A stretch of DNA of 64,000 nt from an uncultured Alphaproteobacteria bacterium (GTDB lineage Bacteria > Pseudomonadota > Alphaproteobacteria > Rhizobiales > Ancalomicrobiaceae). Both the position numbers and the translations under genes were made by a program. Below the pieces are notes generated by a model. It ran no database searches, was not told the origin of the DNA, and worked only from the letters and a program-made list of their open reading frames with translations. The stretch covers positions 41,429-105,428 of the forward strand of contig CALBKH010000110.1 of assembly GCA_937892955.1 (NCBI GenBank). Direction: 5' to 3'. Positions 29,720-38,048 of this stretch are shown here, one piece after another (the stretch's first letter is position 1; each line of letters begins with the position of its first letter).

Positions 29720-30066
29720 CCGCGACCTCCCCGAGCGCGCGGCGCGAACCGGCGCGTGGTTCGACCCGGGCCGCCGTGCTCTTCGCCGTCCTCGCCGGTG
29801 CCTTCCTCTCGGCGCTCGCCCATGCCGGCCTCTCCGGCGGCGCGGCGGCGGTTCGTCGGACCGAGACGCGGGCGCTGGTCGCCGAGCTCGGCCTCACCGA
29901 CCTCGCCCTCTTCACCGAGGCCCGCTACACTCGCAACCCGTCCCTCGCCGACCTCCAGTCCGCCTTCCAGGACGGCCCCCTCACCTTCGAGCACTTCCCC
30001 TCGGGCTCGCTCGTCGCCCCGCCGCACGACCTCGGTCGCGGCCGGATCGAAACCCCCGCGGAGTGA
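29716..30066 (+). CDS. Small single-pass membrane protein of the NosL-ABC operon
   Basis: A 116-residue protein with a basic N-terminus, one hydrophobic segment (about residues 19-43), and a soluble part containing LGLTDLALFTEARYTRNPSL and LTFEHFPSGSLV. I do not recognise a named family. The ATGA overlap with nosL copy 2 and two-base gap to the ABC permease show tight coupling. The soluble part is probably periplasmic, where it could bridge the NosL proteins and the permease. That role is inferred from position only. Confidence 0.75.
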   Translation: MTATSPSARREPARGSTRAAVLFAVLAGAFLSALAHAGLSGGAAAVRRTETRALVAELGLTDLALFTEARYTRNPSLADLQSAFQDGPLTFEHFPSGSLVAPPHDLGRGRIETPAE

Positions 30067-30068
30067 CC

Positions 30069-31214
30069 ATGCGCGCCGCCTTCGAACGCCGCCGACATCT
30101 CCTCGACTTCGCCGTCGCCTCGCTCCTGCGCCGTCCGGCCAAGAACGTCGGCCTGATCGTCGTCTACGCCCTGGTGGTCTTCCTCCTCGCCTCGGTGATG
30201 CTCTTCGGCACCGCCGTGCGCCGCGAGGCCGCCGCCGTCCTCGACGCCGCCCCCGAGATCGCCGCCCAGGCGATGACGATGGGCCGCCACGACATGTCGA
30301 CCGCCGCCGACGTCGCCGCCCTGAAGGGCCTGCGCGGCGTCCGCCGGGTCGAACCGCGTCTCTGGGGCTATCTCTGGGACAGCGCCGGCGCCGCCAACTA
30401 CACGCTGAAGGTGCCGACCGCGGCCGAAGCCGGCCTCACCGTCGGAAAGGGCGAATCGATCGTCGGCGAAGGCGTCGCCCGCGCCCGCAAGGTCTCGCCC
30501 GGCAAGATGCTCTTCCTCGTCTCGCCGGCCGGCAAGTTCCTGCGGACGAAGGTCAAGGCGGTGCTGCCGTCGACCACGGCGCTGGTCTCCACCGACCTCG
30601 TCCTGGTCGAGGAGGGTGACTTCCGCGCCTTCTTCGAACTGCCGCCCGACGTGTGGACCGACGTCGCGCTGACGGTCACCAACCCGCGCGAAGTGACGAC
30701 CATCGCCGAGAAGGCCTCGGTGAAACTCCCCGGCCACCGCTTCGTCACCCGCGCCGACATGATTCGCACCACCGAGGCGCTGTTCTCCTGGCGTGAAGGC
30801 TTGGCGCTGGCCTTGCTCGGCGGCGCTCTGGTCGCCTTCGCCATCCTCGCCTTCGACAAGGCCTCGGGCCTCTCGGCCGAGGAACGGCGCGAGATCGGCA
30901 TCCTCAAGGCGATCGGCTGGGAGACCTCCGACGTCATCCTGATGAAGCTCTGGGAGGGTCTGCTGATCTCTCTCGCCGCCTTCCTTCTCGGCTTCGCCGC
31001 CGCCTACGCCCACGTCTTTCTGTGGTCGGCGTCGCTGTTCGAGCCGGTGCTGAAAGGTTGGTCGACGCTCTACCCGCGCTTCCCCCTGACCCCCGAGATC
31101 GACGCACTCGAGCTCGCCACCCTGGCGGTGCTGACCGTCGTTCCCTATGTCGCGGCGATCCAGGTGCCGATCTGGCGCACCGCCACCGCCGACCCCGACG
31201 TCGTGATGCGGTGA
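30069..31214 (+). CDS. ABC transporter permease, FtsX/MacB/LolE type
   Basis: A 381-residue inner-membrane protein with the FtsX layout: one membrane segment near residue 25-50 (VGLIVVYALVVFLLASVMLF), a large periplasmic domain (about 55-235), and three closely spaced segments in the C-terminal third (EGLALALLGGALVAFAILAF, LISLAAFLLGFAAAYA, LATLAVLTVVPYVAAI). The cytoplasmic motif EERREIGILKAIGWETSDVI is the coupling region seen in MacB/LolE. Such systems move lipoproteins or work mechanically on periplasmic partners instead of importing solutes. Paired with the ATPase that follows 10 bases later. Confidence 0.88.
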   Translation: MRAAFERRRHLLDFAVASLLRRPAKNVGLIVVYALVVFLLASVMLFGTAVRREAAAVLDAAPEIAAQAMTMGRHDMSTAADVAALKGLRGVRRVEPRLWGYLWDSAGAANYTLKVPTAAEAGLTVGKGESIVGEGVARARKVSPGKMLFLVSPAGKFLRTKVKAVLPSTTALVSTDLVLVEEGDFRAFFELPPDVWTDVALTVTNPREVTTIAEKASVKLPGHRFVTRADMIRTTEALFSWREGLALALLGGALVAFAILAFDKASGLSAEERREIGILKAIGWETSDVILMKLWEGLLISLAAFLLGFAAAYAHVFLWSASLFEPVLKGWSTLYPRFPLTPEIDALELATLAVLTVVPYVAAIQVPIWRTATADPDVVMR

Positions 31215-31224
31215 GGAGGCGGCC

Positions 31225-31905
31225 ATGATCGAACTCACCGGTGTCACCAAGGTCTACGACCAGGACAAGCCCACTCGCGTCGACGCCGTCCGCGGCGTCG
31301 ATCTGACCATCGACGACGGCCGCGTCACCGTCCTCGCCGGTCCATCCGGATCTGGAAAGACGACGCTCCTCACCGTCATCGGCTGCCTCGCCCGCCCGAC
31401 CACCGGCCGCGTGACGATCGACGGCGACCTCGTCTCGGGCCTCCCGGAGCGCTTCCTCACCGAAGTGCGGCGCAAGACCTTCGGCTTCGTCTTCCAGCGC
31501 TTCAACCTGATCCGCGGCATGTCGGCGCTCGACAACGTCATGCTGCCGGCCTACCCGACCGGTATCGCCCATGCCGCGCTGCGTGACCGCGCCCTCGCCC
31601 TCCTCGACCACTTCGGCCTCGCCGACCGTTCTCGCGCCGTGGTCGAGACCCTGTCGGGCGGCGAATCCCAGCGCGTCGCCATCGCCCGTGCCCTGATCAA
31701 CGACCCCGCCGTGGTCATCGCCGACGAACCGACCGCCAGCCTCGACGGCGCCCGGGTCGAACAGTTCCTCACCATCGCCGCGGATCTCAAGGCGCAGGGC
31801 AAGACGGTGTTGATCACCAGTCACGACCCGCGCATCACCCGCGCGGCCCTCGTCGACCGGCTGGTCGCCATGGCCGACGGGCGCATCGTCGAGGCGACGC
31901 CATGA
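31225..31905 (+). CDS. ABC transporter ATPase, MacB/LolD type
   Basis: A 226-residue ATPase with Walker A GPSGSGKTTLL, Q-loop FVFQRFNLIRGMSALDNVMLP, signature LSGGESQRVAIARAL, Walker B VVIADEPTASLD and H-loop TSHDPRI. The Q-loop and signature are of the LolD/MacB class, matching the FtsX-type permease next to it. Its stop overlaps the next gene start (ATGA at 31902), which ties the downstream membrane protein to the same system. Confidence 0.95.
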   Translation: MIELTGVTKVYDQDKPTRVDAVRGVDLTIDDGRVTVLAGPSGSGKTTLLTVIGCLARPTTGRVTIDGDLVSGLPERFLTEVRRKTFGFVFQRFNLIRGMSALDNVMLPAYPTGIAHAALRDRALALLDHFGLADRSRAVVETLSGGESQRVAIARALINDPAVVIADEPTASLDGARVEQFLTIAADLKAQGKTVLITSHDPRITRAALVDRLVAMADGRIVEATP

Positions 31906-32900
31906 TCTTCCATCCCGCCAATCTCGCCCTCGTCGCCGCGTCGATCCTGACCGCAACGGTGATCGTCGCCGCGGCGATCTTCGCCCTGCGGCTGGTGCGG
32001 CACTGGGATCTGGCGAGCGGCGCCGAACGGCAGATCCGGCTCGAACGGGTGACCTATCTCGTCTCCACCGCCGTCGCCTTCGTTCTGGTGGTCGAGGCGG
32101 TGACGCTCGTCCTCTTCGCCTTCACCGCCGATCGCATGGCCGCCCTCTTCGTCGGCGCCATGTGCGCGGTGGGCACGCTCAACGCCTCCGTCTACGGCTT
32201 TCCGACGCTGTGGGCCAAGATCGCCGTGTTCTTCGCCGCGAGTGTCTGGCTGGTGATCGACCACGTCGACAACCGCGGCCGCGACTATCCGCTGATCCGC
32301 GTCAAATACCTCGGCATCCTGCTGCTCGCGCCGTTGATCCTCGCCGAAGCCGGCCTGCAGCTCGCCTACTTCCTCGACCTGAAGGCCGACACCATCACCT
32401 CGTGCTGCGGCCGCCTCTTCGGCGAGACCTCGACCGGCGCCGGCGGCGAGATGGCGAGCATGGACCCGACCCACGCCCTCGTCCTGCTCTTCGGCGGACT
32501 GGCGGCGATCGGCCTCGTCGGGGTGGCGGCGTTGCGCTTTCGCGTCGCCCGGATGCTGCACGGGCCGGCGAGCCTGGCGATGTTCCTCGCCGCCCTCGCG
32601 GCGATCGTCTCGGTGATCGCGCCCTACGTCTACGAGCAGCCGCACCATCACTGCCCGTTCTGCATCTTGAAGCCCGAGTACCACCACTTCGGCTTCGCGC
32701 TCTATCTGCCGCTGTTCCTCGGCACCGGCGCCGGGCTCGCGGCGGGCGTCCTCGCCCTCCTGCCGCAACGTGCCTCGCTCGCCACGGCGAAGCCGGCGAT
32801 CGAACGCCGGCTGGTACACACCTCGCTCCTCGGCTTCGCGCTCTTCGGCGCCATCGCCGCCTGGGCGATCGCGACCTCCGGCCTCACCCTCTTCTCGTGA
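31902..32900 (+). CDS. Polytopic membrane protein with Cys-Cys and HHHCPFC motifs
   Basis: A 332-residue protein with about eight membrane segments. Two motifs stand out: TITSCCGRLFGE with adjacent Cys168 and Cys169, and EQPHHHCPFCILKPEYHHFG (three His at 248-250, Cys251, Cys254, two His at 261-262), both at membrane edges. These look like metal or disulfide sites. I know no named family for it. The four-base overlap with the ATPase gene makes it part of the ABC operon. Best guess is a copper-handling or redox component of the NosL-like system; this is inference from motifs and neighbours. Confidence 0.75.
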   Translation: MIFHPANLALVAASILTATVIVAAAIFALRLVRHWDLASGAERQIRLERVTYLVSTAVAFVLVVEAVTLVLFAFTADRMAALFVGAMCAVGTLNASVYGFPTLWAKIAVFFAASVWLVIDHVDNRGRDYPLIRVKYLGILLLAPLILAEAGLQLAYFLDLKADTITSCCGRLFGETSTGAGGEMASMDPTHALVLLFGGLAAIGLVGVAALRFRVARMLHGPASLAMFLAALAAIVSVIAPYVYEQPHHHCPFCILKPEYHHFGFALYLPLFLGTGAGLAAGVLALLPQRASLATAKPAIERRLVHTSLLGFALFGAIAAWAIATSGLTLFS

Positions 32901-32912
32901 ATCGGCGCGCGG

Positions 32913-32944
32913 CGGCCGGAGACGGCAACCGCCGCCTCCGGCCG
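32913..32944. terminator. Hairpin between the converging NosL-ABC operon and livF
   Basis: CGGCCGGAG and CTCCGGCCG form a perfect nine-base stem 12 bases after the stop of the membrane-protein gene. A TCGGAACTTTG segment related to the hairpins at 8758 follows at 32966. No T run. Confidence 0.55.
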
Positions 32945-33061
32945 AACCGATGACGGACCGACCGGTCGGAACTTTGTCGGTGAAGGCGCGCCCGAAGGGT
33001 GCCGGCGAACCGGGCCGACACTCCAGAACTTCGGAGGAAACCCGGCTTCACCCGCCCGACA

Positions 33062-33766
33062 TCAGTGACCGACGCCGAGATGCTTCTCGAGCCGCGCCGG
33101 ATCGGCGATGAGTTCGGCGCTCGGCGCCTCGAGCACGATGGCGCCGCGCTCCAGCACGATCGCTTCGTCGGTCACGGCCAGCACCTTGCGCGGCTGCTGC
33201 TCCACCAGGATGCAGGCGAGCCCCTCCTCCCGCACGATGCGGCGGAAGGCGGCGAGCAGTTCTTCGACGATGATCGGCGCGAGACCCTCCAGCGGCTCGT
33301 CGAGCAGGATGAGCTTGGGGTTCAGCGCCAGGGCGCGCGCCACCGCCAGCATCTGCTGTTCGCCGCCCGAGAGCTGGTTGCCCATGTTGGAGCGCCGCTC
33401 CTCGAGCCGCGGGAACATGTCGTAGATCCGCCTCAGCGTCCACGGCCCCGGACGGGCGATGGCGGTGATGTTCTCCTCGACCGTCAGCGATTTGAAGATG
33501 TTGCGTTCCTGCGGCACCCAGCCGATGCCGGCCTGCGCCCGCTTCTCCGGCGAGAAGGTGGAGACGTCGACGCCGGCGAGCCGGATGGTGCCGGCGAACC
33601 GCCGCGTCACACCGACCAGGCTGTCGATCGTCGTCGTCTTGCCCATGCCGTTGCGGCCGAGCAGCGCCAGTGCCTCGCCCTCTTTCACCACGAAGGAGAG
33701 GCGGTCGAGCACCACCGCTTCGCCGTAGCCGGCGGTGAGGCCTTCGACCTCGAGAAGGTTGCCCAT
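33062..33766 (-). CDS. livF: Branched-chain/aromatic acid ABC transporter ATPase LivF
   Basis: A 234-residue ATPase: Walker A GRNGMGKTT, signature LSGGEQQMLAVARAL, Walker B LILLDEPLEGLAP (the LEGLAP form is typical of LivF), H-loop region ILVEQQ. It powers, with LivG, the LivHM permease. Last gene of the minus-strand operon that also holds ligA, ligB, ligI, ligK and galB. Such HAAT systems beside aromatic degradation genes often carry the aromatic acid or a related carboxylate instead of leucine. Start at 33766 follows AAGACG weakly. Confidence 0.95.
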   Translation of the reverse strand: MGNLLEVEGLTAGYGEAVVLDRLSFVVKEGEALALLGRNGMGKTTTIDSLVGVTRRFAGTIRLAGVDVSTFSPEKRAQAGIGWVPQERNIFKSLTVEENITAIARPGPWTLRRIYDMFPRLEERRSNMGNQLSGGEQQMLAVARALALNPKLILLDEPLEGLAPIIVEELLAAFRRIVREEGLACILVEQQPRKVLAVTDEAIVLERGAIVLEAPSAELIADPARLEKHLGVGH

Positions 33767-33789
33767 CGTCTTCCGTCCTCTCGTCCCGC

Positions 33790-34539
33790 TCAGACTTCGC
33801 CTTCGCCGAGGTAGACCGCCTTGACGCGCGGGTCGGCCTTGATCTCCGCGACCGTCCCTTCCGTCAGCACCGCGCCGGCGACCAGCACGCTGATGCTCTC
33901 GGCGAAGCGGAAGACCAGGTCCATGTCGTGTTCGATCAGCACCACCGTGACGTCCTTCGGCAGATCGGCGACGGCGTTCAGGATCTCCTCGCGCTCGCCC
34001 TCCGGCACGCCCGCCGCCGGTTCGTCGAGCAGCAGCACCCGCGGCTTGGTGGCGAGCGCCACCGCGATCTCCAGCAGTCGCTGCTTGCCGTAGGGCAGGT
34101 AGCGCGTCTGCTCGGTCATCCGGTCGGTGAGATCGAAGCGATCGAGCACCTCGATCACCTCCTCGAGCACCGGCCCCTTGGTGCCGACCCGCCGCCACCA
34201 GTCGCCACCGCGGCCCTGCCGCTCCGAGACGGCGAGCGCCACCGTTTCGATCGCGGTGAGATCGGGGAAGAGCTGGTTGATCTGGAAGGTGCGGGTGAGG
34301 CCGAGGCCGACACGCTGCTCCACCCCGAGCGAACCGATGTCGCGGCCGTCGAGCAGGATCTCGCCCGAGGTCGGCGCCAGCACGCCGGTCAGGAGGTTGA
34401 TCAACGTCGTCTTGCCGGCGCCGTTCGGTCCGATCAGGGCGTGCCGCGCCCCTTTCGGCAATTGCAGCGACACGTCGTTGGTGGCGATGAGGCCGCCGAA
34501 GGACTTCATCAGCCCGCGGGTTTCGAGGGCGAGGGTCAT
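33790..34539 (-). CDS. livG: Branched-chain/aromatic acid ABC transporter ATPase LivG
   Basis: A 249-residue ATPase: Walker A GPNGAGKTTLINLLTG, the LivG-type loop RTFQINQLFPDLTAIE, signature in the form LPYGKQRLLEIAVAL, Walker B VLLLDEPAAGV, and H-loop IEHDMDLVF. Its ATG (34539) overlaps the livM stop by four bases. It acts with LivF on the LivHM permease. Confidence 0.95.
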   Translation of the reverse strand: MTLALETRGLMKSFGGLIATNDVSLQLPKGARHALIGPNGAGKTTLINLLTGVLAPTSGEILLDGRDIGSLGVEQRVGLGLTRTFQINQLFPDLTAIETVALAVSERQGRGGDWWRRVGTKGPVLEEVIEVLDRFDLTDRMTEQTRYLPYGKQRLLEIAVALATKPRVLLLDEPAAGVPEGEREEILNAVADLPKDVTVVLIEHDMDLVFRFAESISVLVAGAVLTEGTVAEIKADPRVKAVYLGEGEV

Positions 34540-35561
34540 CGCGCCGCCTCCTTGTTCGCGATCCACGGCAGGGCGCGGCCGACGATCTTGCGTCCGACCG
34601 TCTCCAGCCGATCGCGACCGGCGAGCACCAGGATGACCAGACCCATACCGATCCAGAACTGCCAGTACTGCGGCGTGATCGTCGAGATCGCGTCCTGGGC
34701 GAAACGGAACACGATGGCGCCGAGGATGCCGCCGTAGAGCCGACCCGACCCGCCGATGACCAGCACCAGCATGACGTCGGCCGAGCGGTGGAACTCGAGC
34801 ACGTCGAGCGAGGCGAATCCCGAAGTCTGGGCGAGCAGCGCCCCGGCGATGCCGGCGATCACCGCGGCGAGCGTATAGGCGGCGATCAGCCGGCGGTTCA
34901 CCGGAATGCCGATCGCCCGCGCCCTGAGCGGATTGTCGCGGATCGCCCGCAGCGCATGACCGAAGGGCGAGTGGACCAGGATGCGCAGGCCGAGCACCAC
35001 CACGAACAGCACACTCAGCGCATAGACGTAGGCCGTCGTGCCGTAGAGATCGAAGGAGAAGCGGCCGAGCACCGGTCCGACCATCATGCCCTGCAGGCCG
35101 TCGGCGCCGCCGGTCAGCCAGTCGAGCTTGTTGGCGGTCTCGTGCAGCAGCGAGGCGACGCCGAGCGTGATCATCAACCGCGTCAGGTCCGACCCGCGCA
35201 GCACCAGGAACGAGGTGAAGAAGCCGAGGATGCCGGCCGTCACCCCCGCTGCCGCGAGCCCGGTCAAGGGATCGCCCCAGCCGCTGCGCGCCATGATGCC
35301 GACGGTGTAGGCGCCGAGGCCGAAGAAGGCGGCATGGCCGAGCGACACGATGCCGGCATAGCCGAGGATGATGTCGAGCGACACGGCGAAGAGCGCCAGG
35401 ATGGCGATCTCGGCGAACAGCAGATGGTTCGACCGGAAGAAGAAGGCGAGGCCGAAGGCCACGACCCAGAAGCCGATCTCGAGCCACGACCAACGTGCCT
35501 CTCCGGCCAGGAAGCGACCCGCCCGTGCGACCGGCGGAAGCGACGAAGTGATGTCGGTCAT
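34536..35561 (-). CDS. livM: Branched-chain/aromatic acid ABC transporter permease LivM
   Basis: A 341-residue inner-membrane protein with about nine membrane segments. LivM marks: LDIILGYAGIVSLGHAAFFGLGAY in pieces, RILVHSPFGHALRAIRDNP (the coupling helix with the EAA-like loop) and the end region SADVMLVLVIGGSGRLYGGI. The N-terminus is about 40 residues of soluble sequence. It lies between livH (10-base gap) and livG (four-base overlap). Confidence 0.94.
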   Translation of the reverse strand: MTDITSSLPPVARAGRFLAGEARWSWLEIGFWVVAFGLAFFFRSNHLLFAEIAILALFAVSLDIILGYAGIVSLGHAAFFGLGAYTVGIMARSGWGDPLTGLAAAGVTAGILGFFTSFLVLRGSDLTRLMITLGVASLLHETANKLDWLTGGADGLQGMMVGPVLGRFSFDLYGTTAYVYALSVLFVVVLGLRILVHSPFGHALRAIRDNPLRARAIGIPVNRRLIAAYTLAAVIAGIAGALLAQTSGFASLDVLEFHRSADVMLVLVIGGSGRLYGGILGAIVFRFAQDAISTITPQYWQFWIGMGLVILVLAGRDRLETVGRKIVGRALPWIANKEAAR

Positions 35562-35571
35562 TCGATCCTCC

Positions 35572-36429
35572 TCACCGGCCCGGGCGGGCGAAGAGCCCGT
35601 TCGGCCTGACGATCAGCACCGCGATCATCACGGCATAGATGACGAAGGAGCCGAGCTCCGGCACGTAGTACTTGCTGCCGACGTCGGCGATGCCGAGCAT
35701 CAGCGCCGCCAGGAACGGGCCGACGATCGACGATGTGCCGCCGACCGTGACGACGATGAGGAAGAAGACCATGTACTTGACCGGGAAGGAGGGATCGAGG
35801 CCGAGGATCTCCGCGCCGAGCGCCCCGCCGAGACCGGCGAGACCCGAGCCCACCGCGAAGGTTGCGGCGAAGATCGTCTGGACCCGGATACCGAGGCCGC
35901 GCGCCACCCGCTGATCGTCGACCGCGGCGCGCAGGCGGCTGCCGAACCGGGTCTTCGACAGGGTCAGCTGCAGCGCGACCGCCAGGATGCCGCAGATCAC
36001 CACCAGGAACAGGCGGTAGCGGCCGATGCCGATCCCGGCGAAGTCGAACCGCCCCTTGAGCGCCTCCGGCAGGATGACGTTCTGCGGGCTCGACCCCATG
36101 AACCAATCCATTCCGGCCATCGCCATGAAGACGAGGCCGATCGAGAACATCACCTGGTCGAGGTGGCTACGGCCGTAGAGATGGACGTAGAGCGTGCGCT
36201 CCAGCACCAGCCCGATCGCCGCGGCGATCAGGAAGGCGAGCGGCAGCGTCGCCAGGAACGGCACGCCGAAACGCTGCATGGCGATGACGGTGACGTAACC
36301 GCCGACCATGGCGAAGGCGCCGTGGGCGAGGTTGACGAAGTTCATCAGGCCGAGCGTCACGGCGAGCCCGCAAGCCAGCACGAAGAGCAACATGCCCGTC
36401 GATATGCCGTCGAAGAGAATGGTCAGCAT
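35572..36429 (-). CDS. livH: Branched-chain/aromatic acid ABC transporter permease LivH
   Basis: A 285-residue inner-membrane protein with about eight membrane segments. LivH marks: GLAVTLGLMNFVNLAHGAF in the N-terminal third, LRAAVDDQRVARGLGIRVQT as coupling helix, and VTVGGTSSIVGPFLAALMLG. Start at 36429 (MLTILFDGISTGM) fits the family. The 270 bases upstream, between livK and livH, hold a RIME-like palindromic repeat. Confidence 0.94.
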   Translation of the reverse strand: MLTILFDGISTGMLLFVLACGLAVTLGLMNFVNLAHGAFAMVGGYVTVIAMQRFGVPFLATLPLAFLIAAAIGLVLERTLYVHLYGRSHLDQVMFSIGLVFMAMAGMDWFMGSSPQNVILPEALKGRFDFAGIGIGRYRLFLVVICGILAVALQLTLSKTRFGSRLRAAVDDQRVARGLGIRVQTIFAATFAVGSGLAGLGGALGAEILGLDPSFPVKYMVFFLIVVTVGGTSSIVGPFLAALMLGIADVGSKYYVPELGSFVIYAVMIAVLIVRPNGLFARPGR

Positions 36430-36498
36430 ACGGGTGTCCTGCGGTATTCGGTCGATGTCGCGCGCGGGGAGCATGTCCCCCCGCGCCGGAGGCGCTGA

Positions 36499-36635
36499 CC
36501 CCTTCTCCCCTCGCGGGAGAAGGGGGCGCGAAGCGCCGGATGAGGGGGCGCGGCGGTCCTTTTCGGCGCAGAGGGAGGAGAGGCACAGACCCCTCATCCG
36601 CCCTACGGGCACCTTCTCCCGCAAGGGGAGAAGGG
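36499..36635. repeat. RIME-like palindromic intergenic repeat
   Basis: CCCCTTCTCCC-CTCGC-GGGAGAAGGGG (36499-36525) and, further on, CCCCTCATCCG at 36590 and CCTTCTCC...GGAGAAGG (36612-36634). The GATGAGGGG / CCCCTCATC pair also folds the two halves together. Elements with this CTTCTCCC/CCCTCATCC make-up are abundant between genes in Rhizobiales (RIME). It interrupts the livK-livH gap and may act on mRNA stability. Confidence 0.8.
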
Positions 36636-36699
36636 AACCGAGCTGCGCTCGGCCGCTCGGGGACCTCGACGCAACGGCGTCGCGATCCACCTCCCGGCC

Positions 36700-37899
36700 T
36701 CACTTCTTCATCTTGGCGGCCTTGACCGGGTCCTTGACCTTCTCGAAGGCTTCGCTCTCGATGTTCCACAGATGGCCGTCGACCTTCTCGACCTTGCGGA
36801 CGTAGATGTTCTGGATCACGTCGCGGGTCTCCGGATCGATCGACATCGGTCCGCGCGGGCTGACCCAGGCGAGGCCCTTCATCGCCTCGACCAGTTTGGT
36901 GCCGTCGGCATCGCCCTTGGTCTTCTCCAGCGCCTTGTAGATCGCCGCCATGCCGTCGTAGCCGCCGACCGCCATGAAGTTCGGCCGCTGCCCCGGGTTC
37001 GCCTTCACGTAGGCGTCGACGAAGGCCTTGTTCTCCGGTGAGGGATGGGCGGCGGAATAGTGATGGGTGGAGATCAGGCCGATCACCACGTCGCCCATGC
37101 CGTCGAGCTGGTCGTCGTCCGGCAGGTCGCCGGTGCCGAACAGCTTGACGCCCGACTTGTCGAGACCGCGCTCGACGAACTGCTTGATCACCAGGGCGCC
37201 GAAGCCCGAGGGCACGAAGACGAAGAGCGCATCCGGCTTCTCGTCGGCGACACGCTGGAGGAACGGCGCGAAGTCGGGGTTCTTCAGCGGCACGCGCAGC
37301 GCCGCGGCGACGGTGCCGCCGTTGGCGGTGAACTGCGCACCGAAGGCCTTCTCCGCGTCGATGCCGGGGCCGTAGTCGGAGACCAGGGTGATCACCTTCT
37401 TCCAGCCGTTCTTGGTGGCCAGATCCGCCGCCGGCACGGTCGCCTGCGGCAGCGTGAAGGAGGTGCGGACGATGTAGGGCGAGGCCTCGGTGATGGTGGC
37501 GGTGGCCGCCGCCATGACGACCTGCGGCACCTTGGCCTGGGTCGAGATCGGCGCGGTGGCGAGCGCCAGCGGCGTCAGGCCGAAGCCGGCGAGCACCGAG
37601 ACCTTGTCGTTGACGATCAGCTCCTGCGCGAGACGCTTGGTGACGTCGGCGACGCCGGTGTCGTCCTTGACGATCACTTCGACCGTCTTGCCGCCGGCCT
37701 TGGTGCCGTTCATCGCCTGATAGAGCGCGACCGCCTGGCTGATCTGGCGGCCGGTCGAGGCCGACGGACCGGTCATCGGCAGGATCAGGCCGACCTTCAC
37801 CACGTCTTCGGCATACGCCGCGAACGGAGTGATGAGGGCCAGAGCCGCGACGGAAATACCGGTGAGCGCGCCGCGGCGCGTGGTCTTCGAAAACGTCAT
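36700..37899 (-). CDS. ABC transporter periplasmic substrate-binding protein (LivK/HAAT type)
   Basis: A 399-residue secreted protein; signal peptide with twin arginine TTRRGALTGISVAALALI and cleavage near AAYAED. The periplasmic-binding fold follows (VVKVGLILPMTGPSASTGRQ, then VIVKDDTGVADVTKRLAQEL and YGPGIDAEKAFGAQF). The sequence is closer to the aromatic-compound and amide-binding HAAT proteins than to classical LivK. It sits between ligB and livH on the same strand, so the likely ligand is an aromatic acid or other substrate of the neighbouring pathway; this is inference. Confidence 0.9.
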   Translation of the reverse strand: MTFSKTTRRGALTGISVAALALITPFAAYAEDVVKVGLILPMTGPSASTGRQISQAVALYQAMNGTKAGGKTVEVIVKDDTGVADVTKRLAQELIVNDKVSVLAGFGLTPLALATAPISTQAKVPQVVMAAATATITEASPYIVRTSFTLPQATVPAADLATKNGWKKVITLVSDYGPGIDAEKAFGAQFTANGGTVAAALRVPLKNPDFAPFLQRVADEKPDALFVFVPSGFGALVIKQFVERGLDKSGVKLFGTGDLPDDDQLDGMGDVVIGLISTHHYSAAHPSPENKAFVDAYVKANPGQRPNFMAVGGYDGMAAIYKALEKTKGDADGTKLVEAMKGLAWVSPRGPMSIDPETRDVIQNIYVRKVEKVDGHLWNIESEAFEKVKDPVKAAKMKK

Positions 37900-38048
37900 G
37901 ATCGTCTCCCTGGAGTTCGTTTCGGGCCCCTGGCTCGGGATCCTTCGTATCGTGCCGGCCGGAGGCGAACCACCGACCGGATCTTCGTCGAGAACGGTCA
38001 CCGCCGCATCGTAGCCTGTCGGCACGACGCGGCGGCGAAAATCTCGCC

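Noticed and set aside
29716..32900. ABC genes considered as NosDFY
   Set aside because: The permease is of the FtsX/MacB type with a large periplasmic domain, unlike NosY; no NosD beta-helix protein is present.
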